The position numbers and the translations under genes are program-made. DNA of 6,209 nt from DASVHF01 sp036382695 (GTDB taxonomy: Bacteria; Patescibacteriota; Microgenomatia; Woykebacterales; RBG-16-39-9b), in assembly GCA_036382695.1 (NCBI GenBank), contig DASVHF010000068.1, positions 1 through 6,209 on the forward strand, written 5' to 3'. The notes beneath the pieces were generated by a model that searched no databases, was not told where the DNA came from, and saw only the letters and a list, made by a program, of their open reading frames with translations. Shown in pieces: positions 1 to 5,880 of the stretch. Every line of letters starts with the position of its first letter. The stretch's first letter is position 1.

Positions 1-1664
1 ACCGGAAACTCCAAACCTTTGGCAGCATGGGCTGTCATCAAAGTCACGGCATCTATCACCCCTTTTTCCAAAGAAGGTTTTTGTGGTCCATATTCCCTTT
101 CCACCAAAGCGACATTTTCCAAAAAATCATTTATATCAGGAAATTCTGCGGCTACACTACGCAGTTCTTTGACGTTTTCTACTCTAGCCACAGCTTCAAT
201 ACTCCCATCATCAAGCCAGCTTAAGTACCCTGTCACGTCTAAAATAGCGTCAATAATTTCAATAGTAGCCTTTTCTTTACCCCCTTTGTGCAGATTCGCA
301 AGCAGCTTATCAAATTCTCTTACTTTTTCGCCTTTTGATTTGATTGTGGCAGGACCAATGCCTCTAGGCGGAACGTTAATTACGCGTTTGTAAGAAACCT
401 CATCCTGGGGGTTTACGATTAATCGCAGGTAAGAAAGAACATCTTTCACTTCGCGGCGCTCATAAAATCGTACGCCACCCACTAAGATATAAGGGATTCC
501 TTCATGTAAAAAGGTTTCTTCTATTACACGTGATTGGGCATTTGTTCTGTAAAGAACGGCGAAAGAATTGTACGAGAGTGCGTCATTGCTGGCAAATTTA
601 TTAATTGCTCGGGTGATGAATGCGGCTTCCTCCAGCTCATTTTTTGCCTCGTAAGTAATTATTGGTGAGCCTTGCGGATTTTCTGTCCAAAGATGCAAAA
701 TTGGGTGGGAACGGTTTTGGGAAATCACAGTGGTTGCAGCAGCCAATATTTTTTTCGTGCTACGGTAGTTTTGCTCGAGATTAAAAACACAGCTTTCCGG
801 AAAATCTTTCGAGAAATTCAAAATGTTGCGAAAATCTGCACCTCGCCAACCGTAGATTGCTTGAGCCGCATCACCAACGATAAAAATGTTTCTTTTACCT
901 CCCGTTAGTAGTTTAGTCAGTTCGTACTGCGCTTTATTGGTGTCTTGGTACTCATCGACCAAGATGAATTCCCAACGATTTTGATATTTTTTTAAAACTC
1001 CGGGACGATCTCTGAAAAGAGTAACCGTTTTAAACAAAAGATCCTCAAAATCGACTCCATGTTGTTTTTCCAATTTTTGCTGATAAATCTTATAAACCCT
1101 AGCGACGATTTCTTGTTGGAAGAAACCTTGGGCAAGGGTTTCATATTCCCGTGGTCCAATAAGTTCATTTTTTGCTTCCTCGATCGCCCAGCGAATTTTC
1201 CCGGGGGAAAACTGTTTGATGTCGATATCGGCTTCTTTCATAATCTCCTTTATTAAAGCAAATGAATCTGCTTCATCGAAAATGACAAAGCTCCTGCCAA
1301 GTCCAATTTCGTATCCGTCTTCTCGCAAAATTCTTGCGCAGATCGCATGGAAAGTACCTATTGTTGGGAAGGCTGTAGAGTTATCAAGAGATCGAACCGT
1401 CGAGCTCTTACTACTTAATTTTTTGATAGCTAGATTGCTAAGCAGCTTTACTACTCGCTCTCTCATCTCATTCGCAGCCTTGTTGGTGAAAGTAACAGCA
1501 AGAATTTTTCTTGGATCGACTCCGTGATTTTTAATCAAGTGAGCAATTCGGTGAGTAATAACTCGCGTTTTTCCACTCCCTGGTCCGGAGAGAACTATTG
1601 CCGGGCCATGGAGAAAGCCGACCGCCTGTTTTTGGCCCGGGTTTAGGGATGCCAAAAGACCCAT
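1..1664 (-). CDS. UvrD/PcrA-type superfamily 1A DNA helicase, C-terminus cut by window edge
   Basis: ATP-dependent 3'-5' DNA helicase of the UvrD/PcrA/Rep family, which unwinds DNA in excision repair, mismatch repair and restart of stalled replication. I translated the reverse strand by hand: 554 codons stay open from ATG at 1664 to the window edge. Visible motifs: Q-motif region LNPGQKQAV (7-15), Walker A GPGSGKT (27-33), motif Ia VTFTNKAANEM (57-67), motif Ib TFHAIC (104-109), Walker B DEYQDTN (237-243), motif III GDAAQAIYGWRG (264-275), NYRS (299-302), GGVRFYERREVKD (396-408) and motif V TAHAAKGLEFP (544-554). Motif VI and the C-terminal tail lie outside the window; whole family members have about 650-750 residues. 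The ATG was chosen because an in-frame TAG lies a short way upstream and only ATT/GTT/CTG-type codons intervene. A serine/lysine-rich stretch at about 75-98 separates motifs Ia and Ib. Whether it is UvrD, PcrA or Rep cannot be told here, so no symbol is given. Its divergent neighbour is a thioredoxin gene. Confidence 0.96.
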   Translation of the reverse strand, partial: MGLLASLNPGQKQAVGFLHGPAIVLSGPGSGKTRVITHRIAHLIKNHGVDPRKILAVTFTNKAANEMRERVVKLLSNLAIKKLSSKSSTVRSLDNSTAFPTIGTFHAICARILREDGYEIGLGRSFVIFDEADSFALIKEIMKEADIDIKQFSPGKIRWAIEEAKNELIGPREYETLAQGFFQQEIVARVYKIYQQKLEKQHGVDFEDLLFKTVTLFRDRPGVLKKYQNRWEFILVDEYQDTNKAQYELTKLLTGGKRNIFIVGDAAQAIYGWRGADFRNILNFSKDFPESCVFNLEQNYRSTKKILAAATTVISQNRSHPILHLWTENPQGSPIITYEAKNELEEAAFITRAINKFASNDALSYNSFAVLYRTNAQSRVIEETFLHEGIPYILVGGVRFYERREVKDVLSYLRLIVNPQDEVSYKRVINVPPRGIGPATIKSKGEKVREFDKLLANLHKGGKEKATIEIIDAILDVTGYLSWLDDGSIEAVARVENVKELRSVAAEFPDINDFLENVALVEREYGPQKPSLEKGVIDAVTLMTAHAAKGLEFP

Positions 1665-1671
1665 ACTGCTA

Positions 1672-1680
1672 ATAATAACA
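1672..1680 (-). promoter_or_regulatory. Probable extended -10 promoter of the helicase gene
   Basis: Read on the minus strand this is TGT followed by TATTAT (hexamer 1677-1672), five of six matches to TATAAT plus the upstream TGn of extended -10 promoters. No good -35 box is seen. The hexamer is followed by 7 nt (TAGCAGT) and then the helicase ATG, so transcription would begin at or one base before the start codon. No Shine-Dalgarno sequence is present. This is prediction from sequence only. Confidence 0.45.
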
Positions 1681-1720
1681 AAAAACGGATGGCGCAGCTA
1701 ACAATACCATGAAATTTTTA

Positions 1721-1729
1721 TGCTATACT
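1721..1729 (+). promoter_or_regulatory. Probable extended -10 promoter of the thioredoxin gene
   Basis: TGC followed by TATACT (1724-1729) is an extended -10 element with five of six hexamer matches. The region 17 nt upstream (ACAATA, 1701-1706) is a poor -35. The expected start point near 1736 would leave a leader of about 13 nt before the ATG at 1750. It lies in the 85-nt gap between two divergent genes. Confidence 0.5.
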
Positions 1730-1738
1730 ATTAAGCGC

Positions 1739-1745
1739 AGAAGGG
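1739..1745 (+). promoter_or_regulatory. Ribosome binding site of the thioredoxin gene
   Basis: AGAAGGG ends 4 nt before the ATG at 1750. It is a fair but slightly close Shine-Dalgarno match. It supports the start at 1750, giving a thioredoxin that begins directly at the first core strand. Confidence 0.5.
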
Positions 1746-1749
1746 TATT

Positions 1750-2022
1750 ATGTCTATTCAATTTATTGATTTCTACGCTGACTGGTGCGGGCCGTGTGTG
1801 GCTATGAGGCCAGTGGTTGAAGAGCTTGAAAACGAGCTTTCTGGTAAAGTCGAAATTAAGAAAGTCGATGTGGATGAAAATCAAGACGAAGCGTCTAAAT
1901 TCGGAGTGATGAGCATCCCAACTTACTTGGTTATTAAGGACGGGGAAGAGGTTGAGCGTTTCGTTGGTGTAACCAGCAAAGAAGTAATAAAAAACAAAAT
2001 TTTCAAACACACCTCTTCCTGA
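1750..2022 (+). CDS. Thioredoxin, minimal length (90 aa)
   Basis: Small cytoplasmic thiol-disulfide oxidoreductase of the thioredoxin fold, expected to reduce protein disulfides. The active site DWCGPC is at residues 11-16 (Cys13 and Cys16). The cis-proline loop is SIPTY (55-59, Pro57). The YLVIKDGEEVERFVG stretch (59-73) is the usual pair of strands with the conserved late Gly. There is no signal peptide or membrane segment, so it is probably cytosolic. Typical thioredoxins have about 105-110 residues; here the first strand and helix are missing and translation begins at the strand before the active site, as in other short family members. The usual Lys after CGPC is Val17. It has its own predicted promoter and ribosome site, diverges from the helicase, and sits 103 nt before pgk. 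No thioredoxin reductase is in the window. A glutaredoxin-like role is possible, but CGPC favours thioredoxin. Confidence 0.93.
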   Translation: MSIQFIDFYADWCGPCVAMRPVVEELENELSGKVEIKKVDVDENQDEASKFGVMSIPTYLVIKDGEEVERFVGVTSKEVIKNKIFKHTSS

Positions 2023-2024
2023 AT

Positions 2025-2044
2025 TTTCAATTTGAAATTTGAAA
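2025..2044 (+). repeat. AT-rich palindrome and tandem TTTGAAA repeat
   Basis: Just after the thioredoxin stop lies a 6-bp inverted repeat TTTCAA-T-TTGAAA (2025-2037), overlapping two direct copies of TTTGAAA (2031-2037 and 2038-2044), then more A/T-rich DNA to about 2060. The stem has almost no GC and only a 1-nt loop, so it is a weak candidate for a terminator. The function is unknown; it could be a copy of a dispersed intergenic repeat. Confidence 0.5.
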
Positions 2045-2109
2045 TTATTAAAATTTAGATTTGGATAAAACTTAGGAATCAAATTTTTGGTGATTTTAGC
2101 TTTTCCCAA

Positions 2110-2118
2110 TGTTAGAAT
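2110..2118 (+). promoter_or_regulatory. Probable extended -10 promoter of the pgk operon
   Basis: TGT followed by TAGAAT (2113-2118), five of six matches to TATAAT with the TGn extension. TTGGTG at 2088-2093 is a weak -35 with a long 19-nt spacer. Seven nt (TAAGCAG) separate the hexamer from the pgk ATG at 2126, the same spacing as in the helicase promoter. Transcription would start at about the A of the ATG, giving an mRNA with little or no leader. This is prediction only. Confidence 0.5.
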
Positions 2119-2125
2119 TAAGCAG

Positions 2126-3130
2126 ATGAAATCTATAGAAGGAATAGATGTTTCTGGAAAAAGGATAATAGTTTGGGCAGATTTAGACGTTCCAGTTGAG
2201 AATAACAGAGTAGTTGACGATACTCGTCTTCAAGCAGCCTCGCAAACTTTAAGTCATTTACGAAGTAAAGACGCAGCTATATTAATGATTGGACATCTAG
2301 GTCGTCCAAAAAACAGGGATAGTACTTTTTCATTTAAACCAGTGGCGGAAAAATTAGGAGAAATCCTTGGATTCGAGATAGAGTTTCTGGAAGAAATCAA
2401 ACAACCGCAGACAGGTCTAACAATGTTGGAAAATATACGCTTCTGGCCAGGGGAAAGGGTTGTGGATCAGAAATTCGCCCAGGAAATCGCAAAATTAGGA
2501 CAAATCTATGTAAATGATTGTTTTGCCACCTCTCATCATGACGGAGCTACCATGCGATATTTACCAAAATTTTTACCTTCATATGCGGGACTCAATCTTG
2601 TTCGGGAAGTGGAAGAACTAAAGAAAGTTATGGAAAGCCCAGCTCGACCTTTGGTAGCAATTATTGGTGGTGCAAAATTGGAAACAAAACTTCCGGCGAT
2701 TTACAATTTAGCGAAGGTTGCCGACAAAGTGTTGGTTGGCGGGAAATTAATGCTCGAAGTTGAAATCAGATCTCTCCCTGAAAATGTCGTGGTGGCGTAT
2801 GATGATATTGAGACGAAAGATATAGGCCCAAATTCTAGAAAATTATTCAAAGAGCTGATAGCCGGCGCTTGTACGATTGTTTGGAACGGCCCAATGGGTG
2901 TTTTTGAAGAAGATAAATATATGGAAGGTACCAAAGAGGTTGCAGCCAGTGTGGTAGAATCAAAAGGTTATACAGTGGTTGGTGGTGGTGATACGATTGC
3001 TGCTTTGAATAAACTAGGACTACTTGATAAAATTAACTTCGTTTCTATGGGTGGAGGTGCGATGCTAGATTTTTTGGCTGGGAAGAAGCTGCCAGGACTT
3101 GAAGCGCTGGAGAAGTCAAACAATGGATAG
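2126..3130 (+). CDS. pgk: Phosphoglycerate kinase, shortened form (334 aa)
   Basis: Cytosolic glycolytic enzyme that transfers phosphate from 1,3-bisphosphoglycerate to ADP, giving ATP and 3-phosphoglycerate. Family signatures in order: WADLDVPV (17-24), DDTR (31-34), GHLGRP (56-61), MLENIRFWPGE (100-110), NDCFATSHHDG (130-140), GGAKLETKLP (181-190), DIGP (232-235), WNGPMGVFE (253-261), GGGDTIAALNK (286-296) and SMGGGAMLDFLAGKKLPG (307-324). The usual length is about 390-400. The loss lies between GG at 205-206 and DIGP at 232, where about 45 residues of the nucleotide domain are absent in frame. Usual substrate-site residues also differ: the Asn of DFN is Asp21, the Arg of AHRAH is His138, and the Thr of STGGG is Met308. 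An in-frame TTG at 2087 would add 13 residues. I prefer the ATG at 2126 because the extra residues match nothing in the family and the predicted promoter lies inside them. It overlaps the isomerase gene by 8 nt. Confidence 0.95.
   Translation: MKSIEGIDVSGKRIIVWADLDVPVENNRVVDDTRLQAASQTLSHLRSKDAAILMIGHLGRPKNRDSTFSFKPVAEKLGEILGFEIEFLEEIKQPQTGLTMLENIRFWPGERVVDQKFAQEIAKLGQIYVNDCFATSHHDGATMRYLPKFLPSYAGLNLVREVEELKKVMESPARPLVAIIGGAKLETKLPAIYNLAKVADKVLVGGKLMLEVEIRSLPENVVVAYDDIETKDIGPNSRKLFKELIAGACTIVWNGPMGVFEEDKYMEGTKEVAASVVESKGYTVVGGGDTIAALNKLGLLDKINFVSMGGGAMLDFLAGKKLPGLEALEKSNNG
3109..3115 (+). promoter_or_regulatory. Ribosome binding site of tpiA inside the end of pgk
   Basis: GGAGAAG within the last pgk codons has GGAG ending 10 nt before the ATG at 3123. 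It decides that start over the in-frame TTG at 3099, which lies upstream of it. The residues from 3123 (MDRNLIIVANWK) also match the usual start of the enzyme. Confidence 0.6.
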
Positions 3131-3842
3131 AAACCTAATTATAGTTGCTAATTGGAAGGCAACAAAAACAATTAAAGAAACAATCGAATGGGCAAAAAGG
3201 GCAAAAACAGAGCTTGAAAGAGCTGACTGGGCTGAGATTGTAGTTTGTCCACCGTTTGTTTCACTTCCGACAGCCGTTTCTTTGTTCGAAGGAACGAAGA
3301 TAAAAGTAGGTGTTCAGGATATATCAAAATTTAAAAAAGGTGCTTATACGGGTGAGGTGACAGTGGAGATGTTAGATGGTTTAGCCGACTACGCTATTGT
3401 GGGCCATTCTGAAAGAAGAAGATATTTCGGGGAGACAGAAGATGATATCATTCAAAAAGTAGAAGCGCTTCTTGAATTTAAGATAACCCCGATACTTTGT
3501 GTTAGCGATCTCACGCAGCTGGATTCATATCTTGCTCGAGGGAAAGAAATTATAGAAAATGCTGAAAAAGTTGTTTTTGTTGATGAACCGCCAAACGCAA
3601 TTAGTGGAGGGGGCGCGTACCACCCCGATACTCCGGAAAACGCGAGCCTAAATTCTGGTAAAATCAGTGAAAAAATCGGTAAAAAGGTGAAAACACTTTA
3701 TGGGGGCAGCATTAATCCAGAAAATGCCCATTTATTCTTTTCACAAAAAAATATCGATGGTGGTTTAGTTGGCCAAGCAAGCACAGAGGTAGATACGTTT
3801 TTAAAGATAATTCTAAGTATTAAACCAGGTCGAGCGGGGTAG
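3123..3842 (+). CDS. tpiA: Triosephosphate isomerase (239 aa)
   Basis: Cytosolic TIM-barrel enzyme interconverting dihydroxyacetone phosphate and glyceraldehyde 3-phosphate, the step feeding lower glycolysis. Seen: substrate residues Asn10 and Lys12 in ANWK, the subunit-contact region GAYTGEVTVEML (73-84), catalytic His95 in AIVGHSERR, Cys126, catalytic Glu155 in VDEPP, phosphate-loop YGGS (193-196) and GLVGQAS (214-220). All catalytic residues are present, so it should be active. The flexible lid after the Glu, usually PVWAIGTG in bacteria, reads PPNAISGGGAYHP here. The EPP form recalls archaeal enzymes. The stretch between Cys126 and Glu155 is about 10 residues shorter than in common bacterial forms of about 250 residues. 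It overlaps pgk by 8 nt (ATGGATAG), suggesting translational coupling, and ends 6 nt before the LCP gene. Confidence 0.95.
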   Translation: MDRNLIIVANWKATKTIKETIEWAKRAKTELERADWAEIVVCPPFVSLPTAVSLFEGTKIKVGVQDISKFKKGAYTGEVTVEMLDGLADYAIVGHSERRRYFGETEDDIIQKVEALLEFKITPILCVSDLTQLDSYLARGKEIIENAEKVVFVDEPPNAISGGGAYHPDTPENASLNSGKISEKIGKKVKTLYGGSINPENAHLFFSQKNIDGGLVGQASTEVDTFLKIILSIKPGRAG

Positions 3843-3848
3843 TAACAT

Positions 3849-5009
3849 ATGAGACATGTAGACTTAGGATTCCAGCAAGCGACAATACTTGAAAAACAAA
3901 GAAAAAGACGGAAAAAAATAATTTTTTTAGCAGTCGGTCTTCTAGTAGCTGTAATTGTTGGTGTTGCCGGTTATGCTTTTTATTGGCCACTCTCGGCTCT
4001 TATTGGTCAGCTTATAAAAAACCCTGGTATAGCTTTGTCTTTTTTCCGTGATCCGAATGGTCAGTTAAAATCCACCGATGGTAAAACAAATCTTCTAATA
4101 TTGGGGATAGATAAAAGGTCAAATGTTCCGTACACATTTGTCGGTCCAAGCGGCAAACAAGAACGTAACGGGTTTTTGTCTGACACAATAATTGTTGCTT
4201 CAATAGACTTAGATACCAAAAAGATTTCACTAATTTCAATACCTCGAGATACCTGGGTTTCTATTCCGGCTTGGAATAATTTCCCAGCTAGCGAGGGAAA
4301 AATTAACTCAGCTTATTCTCTTGGCGACACCTATAGCTATACAGGTGGGGGGCTAAAATTAGCGGAGAAAGTGGTGTCTAAGCATATCGGGCTGCCCATC
4401 CACTATGGCGTTAGGATTGACTTTGAAGGGTTTAAAAAGACAGTGGATACTTTGGGTGGGATTGATGTTGTGGTGGAAAAGACCTTTGATGACTATAAAT
4501 ATCCTATTGATGGTTTGGAGAGTACGAACTGTCTTGGCGGTGGGTATAATTGCAGGTTTGAGCACATCCATTTTGACGCCGGCCCGACTCATATGGGGGG
4601 AGCAACCGCTCTGAGATACGCCCGTTCCAGAAGCGGTACGAATGGTGAGGGTAGTGATTTTGCTCGGGCGCGACGACAACAAAAAGTTATTCAAGCCACG
4701 TTGAAAAAAGCCTTTTCCATAAAAAATCTTCTAGATCCCATAAAAGTAAACCGCTTCTTTGGAGATTTTGGTGAAACCGTTGAAACCGATTTTGGAATTG
4801 CCTCAGTGCCGGCATTGGCGAAGCTAGCGAAAGAAATAGATTACAAGACGATGAGGACATTTGTGTTGGATCCTTCTTCTGGTTTGATGTATTCCCCAAG
4901 CCCAAATCTGTATGGTGGGGCCTATGTGATTGTACCGAAAGACAGCTGGGGCCAGGTGAGAACCAAAATCAAAGAATTTTTAAACCCCGTCTCCGCAAAG
5001 GAAAAATGA
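3849..5009 (+). CDS. LytR-CpsA-Psr (LCP) family protein, membrane-anchored
   Basis: LCP proteins transfer polymers such as teichoic acids or capsule from a polyprenyl-phosphate carrier to the cell wall, on the outer face of the membrane. Layout: basic cytoplasmic tail rich in Lys/Arg (17-23), one membrane helix (about 24-46), then the extracellular LCP domain (about 80-290) and a C-terminal extension (about 300-386). Motifs: NLLILGIDKR (81-90), SDTIIVASID (111-120), SIPRDTWVSIP (130-140, with the conserved Arg133 and Asp134), KINSAY (151-156), FEGFKKTVDTLGGIDVVV (192-209), ALRYARSR (254-261) and SDFARARRQQ (269-278). Arg258 and Arg261 match the conserved arginines that bind the lipid pyrophosphate. 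Cys228 and Cys235 lie in an extracellular insert and could form a disulfide. The start is ATG at 3849, 6 nt after tpiA, with only a weak GGGG upstream. The stop overlaps the next start (ATGA). The substrate polymer is unknown. Confidence 0.94.
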   Translation: MRHVDLGFQQATILEKQRKRRKKIIFLAVGLLVAVIVGVAGYAFYWPLSALIGQLIKNPGIALSFFRDPNGQLKSTDGKTNLLILGIDKRSNVPYTFVGPSGKQERNGFLSDTIIVASIDLDTKKISLISIPRDTWVSIPAWNNFPASEGKINSAYSLGDTYSYTGGGLKLAEKVVSKHIGLPIHYGVRIDFEGFKKTVDTLGGIDVVVEKTFDDYKYPIDGLESTNCLGGGYNCRFEHIHFDAGPTHMGGATALRYARSRSGTNGEGSDFARARRQQKVIQATLKKAFSIKNLLDPIKVNRFFGDFGETVETDFGIASVPALAKLAKEIDYKTMRTFVLDPSSGLMYSPSPNLYGGAYVIVPKDSWGQVRTKIKEFLNPVSAKEK

Positions 5010-5662
5010 TCTACCTGATTCACGGCCAAAATCAAGTCGATTCCCGCCGATTTTTAATAAGGCTAAAAAGTGGTTACCAAAATATTGAGATTATTTCTGG
5101 CAAAAACTTGACGGTCAAAGAATTTCAAAAAACCCTGAGGGGACTCTCCCACCATCTTTTCGGCGGGAGATCAGCTCTTTTGATCGAATATTTTGATGGA
5201 AATTGGCAGGTTTTTCCTAGAAAATTACCAGCTGGGGTGGATGTAATATTATGGTCTGTTAAGAAAATCCCACTAAGCCAGTTAAGGGTGAAGAGCTTTC
5301 TTTTTGATCAAATTAAGAAACCGTCGGTTTTTAAGCTTTCCGATGCTGTCCTTTTTAAGGAGGAAAAGCAGGCTTTAATAACTGCATCGCAGTTGCTTAG
5401 TACTAAAGAGCCGACCGAAAAAATAATTGGGGTTATCGCTCGCGGTTTTTATTTAGTCTATTGTGCAAAAGTGGATTCTTTGGTTGGATCAGAATTGCCA
5501 ACTTTTGCCCAGAAAAAGATTCAGGAACAAGCAAAATTATGGAGCAGGCCTAGTTTAAAAAGAGCACTAATCTATTTATTAGGAGTAGATTTGGCTTTGA
5601 AAGAAGGCGCAAAAGCCGAAGCTACCCTTACTACTTTTATTAGTCGGGCAATTTCTTTCTAG
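5006..5662 (+). CDS. DNA polymerase III delta subunit-like protein, short form (218 aa)
   Basis: Probable clamp-loader delta subunit (HolA family), which opens the sliding clamp so that it can be placed on primed DNA. Evidence is family resemblance rather than catalytic motifs, since delta has no working ATP site. The N-terminus MIYLIHGQNQVDSRRFL fits the family's first strand and following helix. The segment ALITASQLLSTKEPTEKIIG (123-142) followed by VIARGFYLVYCAKV (143-156) fits the helices leading to the collar. The C-terminus has FAQKKIQEQAKLWS (167-180) and LLGVDLALKEG (191-201), which match the family's FxxxKxxxQAxxFS and DxxLKxG patterns. Usual delta subunits have about 330-340 residues, so roughly 120 are missing, mainly from the first two domains. 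It begins inside the LCP stop codon (ATGA), with AAAGGA 3 nt upstream, so it is probably translationally coupled. No other clamp-loader gene is nearby. It is the last gene of the pgk operon. Confidence 0.72.
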   Translation: MIYLIHGQNQVDSRRFLIRLKSGYQNIEIISGKNLTVKEFQKTLRGLSHHLFGGRSALLIEYFDGNWQVFPRKLPAGVDVILWSVKKIPLSQLRVKSFLFDQIKKPSVFKLSDAVLFKEEKQALITASQLLSTKEPTEKIIGVIARGFYLVYCAKVDSLVGSELPTFAQKKIQEQAKLWSRPSLKRALIYLLGVDLALKEGAKAEATLTTFISRAISF

Positions 5663-5664
5663 GT

Positions 5665-5701
5665 GCCACTAAATTTGTAGCTTTAGTCGCAGGATTATTT
5701 T
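5665..5701. terminator. Weak hairpin in the convergent gap
   Basis: GC-C-ACTAAA (5665-5673) and TTTAGT-C-GC (5682-5690) pair with one C/C mismatch around an 8-nt loop, followed by ATTATTTT (5694-5701) on the plus strand. It lies just after the delta stop and ahead of the convergent gene's stop, where a shared terminator is expected. The stem is AT-rich and imperfect, so support is modest. Confidence 0.35.
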
Positions 5702-5880
5702 AGGGACTTTTCAAGGTCCTCAAGGACGTTTTTATCCAACGTGGGGTCGAGTCTTTCAAGCTGGTTTTGAGTAGGGGCAGGTATAGTAGACGAAGTAGCA
5801 ATTTTAAAGATTTGGAAAGCAACCCAAACCGTGATGGTGATAAAGGTTAGTAGTAGTATCGGAACGAAGTTCTTACTCAC
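5695..5880 (-). CDS. Small single-pass membrane protein next to pilO (61 aa)
   Basis: I do not recognise a named family. The protein starts with SKNF, then one hydrophobic helix (about residues 5-25, VPILLLTFITITVWVAFQIF), then a Ser/Thr/Pro-rich linker (29-37) and an acidic, probably helical tail with RLDPTLD (43-49) and LEDLEKSL (53-60). The GTG start at 5880 is chosen because GGAGG lies 6 nt upstream. A longer reading from 5928 would put charged residues before the helix and ignore that site. Its first codons overlap the end of the PilO-like gene (GTGAGTAA), so the two are probably coupled. The context suggests a small accessory of the type IV pilus inner-membrane complex, with the tail outside the cytoplasm. 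That role is inference. Its 3' end faces the delta-like gene across 32 nt. Confidence 0.75.
   Translation of the reverse strand: MSKNFVPILLLTFITITVWVAFQIFKIATSSTIPAPTQNQLERLDPTLDKNVLEDLEKSLK
5716..5733 (+). terminator. Possible terminator of the pgk operon, inside the convergent gene
   Basis: GTCC (5716-5719), loop TCAA (5720-5723), GGAC (5724-5727), then G and TTTTT (5729-5733). The 4-bp GC-containing stem followed by a T run has the form of a small intrinsic terminator for plus-strand transcription leaving the delta gene. It lies within codons of the small membrane protein, so chance is possible. Confidence 0.3.

Noticed and set aside
19..393. Plus-strand open frame of 124 codons at the left end
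   Set aside because: It lies opposite the helicase gene, whose minus-strand frame carries all SF1 motifs; the plus-strand product is low-complexity and resembles nothing.
1216..1527. Plus-strand open frame of 103 codons opposite the helicase N-terminal region
   Set aside because: Antisense shadow of the Walker A to motif Ib region; serine/leucine-rich with no family match.
1723..2109. Minus-strand open frame of 128 codons over the thioredoxin gene
   Set aside because: It covers the thioredoxin gene on the opposite strand; the AT-rich product has no recognisable motifs, while the plus strand has CGPC and the cis-proline loop.
2087..2125. TTG start giving phosphoglycerate kinase 13 more residues
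   Set aside because: The extra residues match no Pgk N-terminus and would be encoded across the predicted promoter; the ATG at 2126 fits the family start.
4359..4694. Minus-strand open frame of 111 codons inside the LCP gene
   Set aside because: Shadow of a strongly conserved LCP coding region; no ribosome site or family resemblance.
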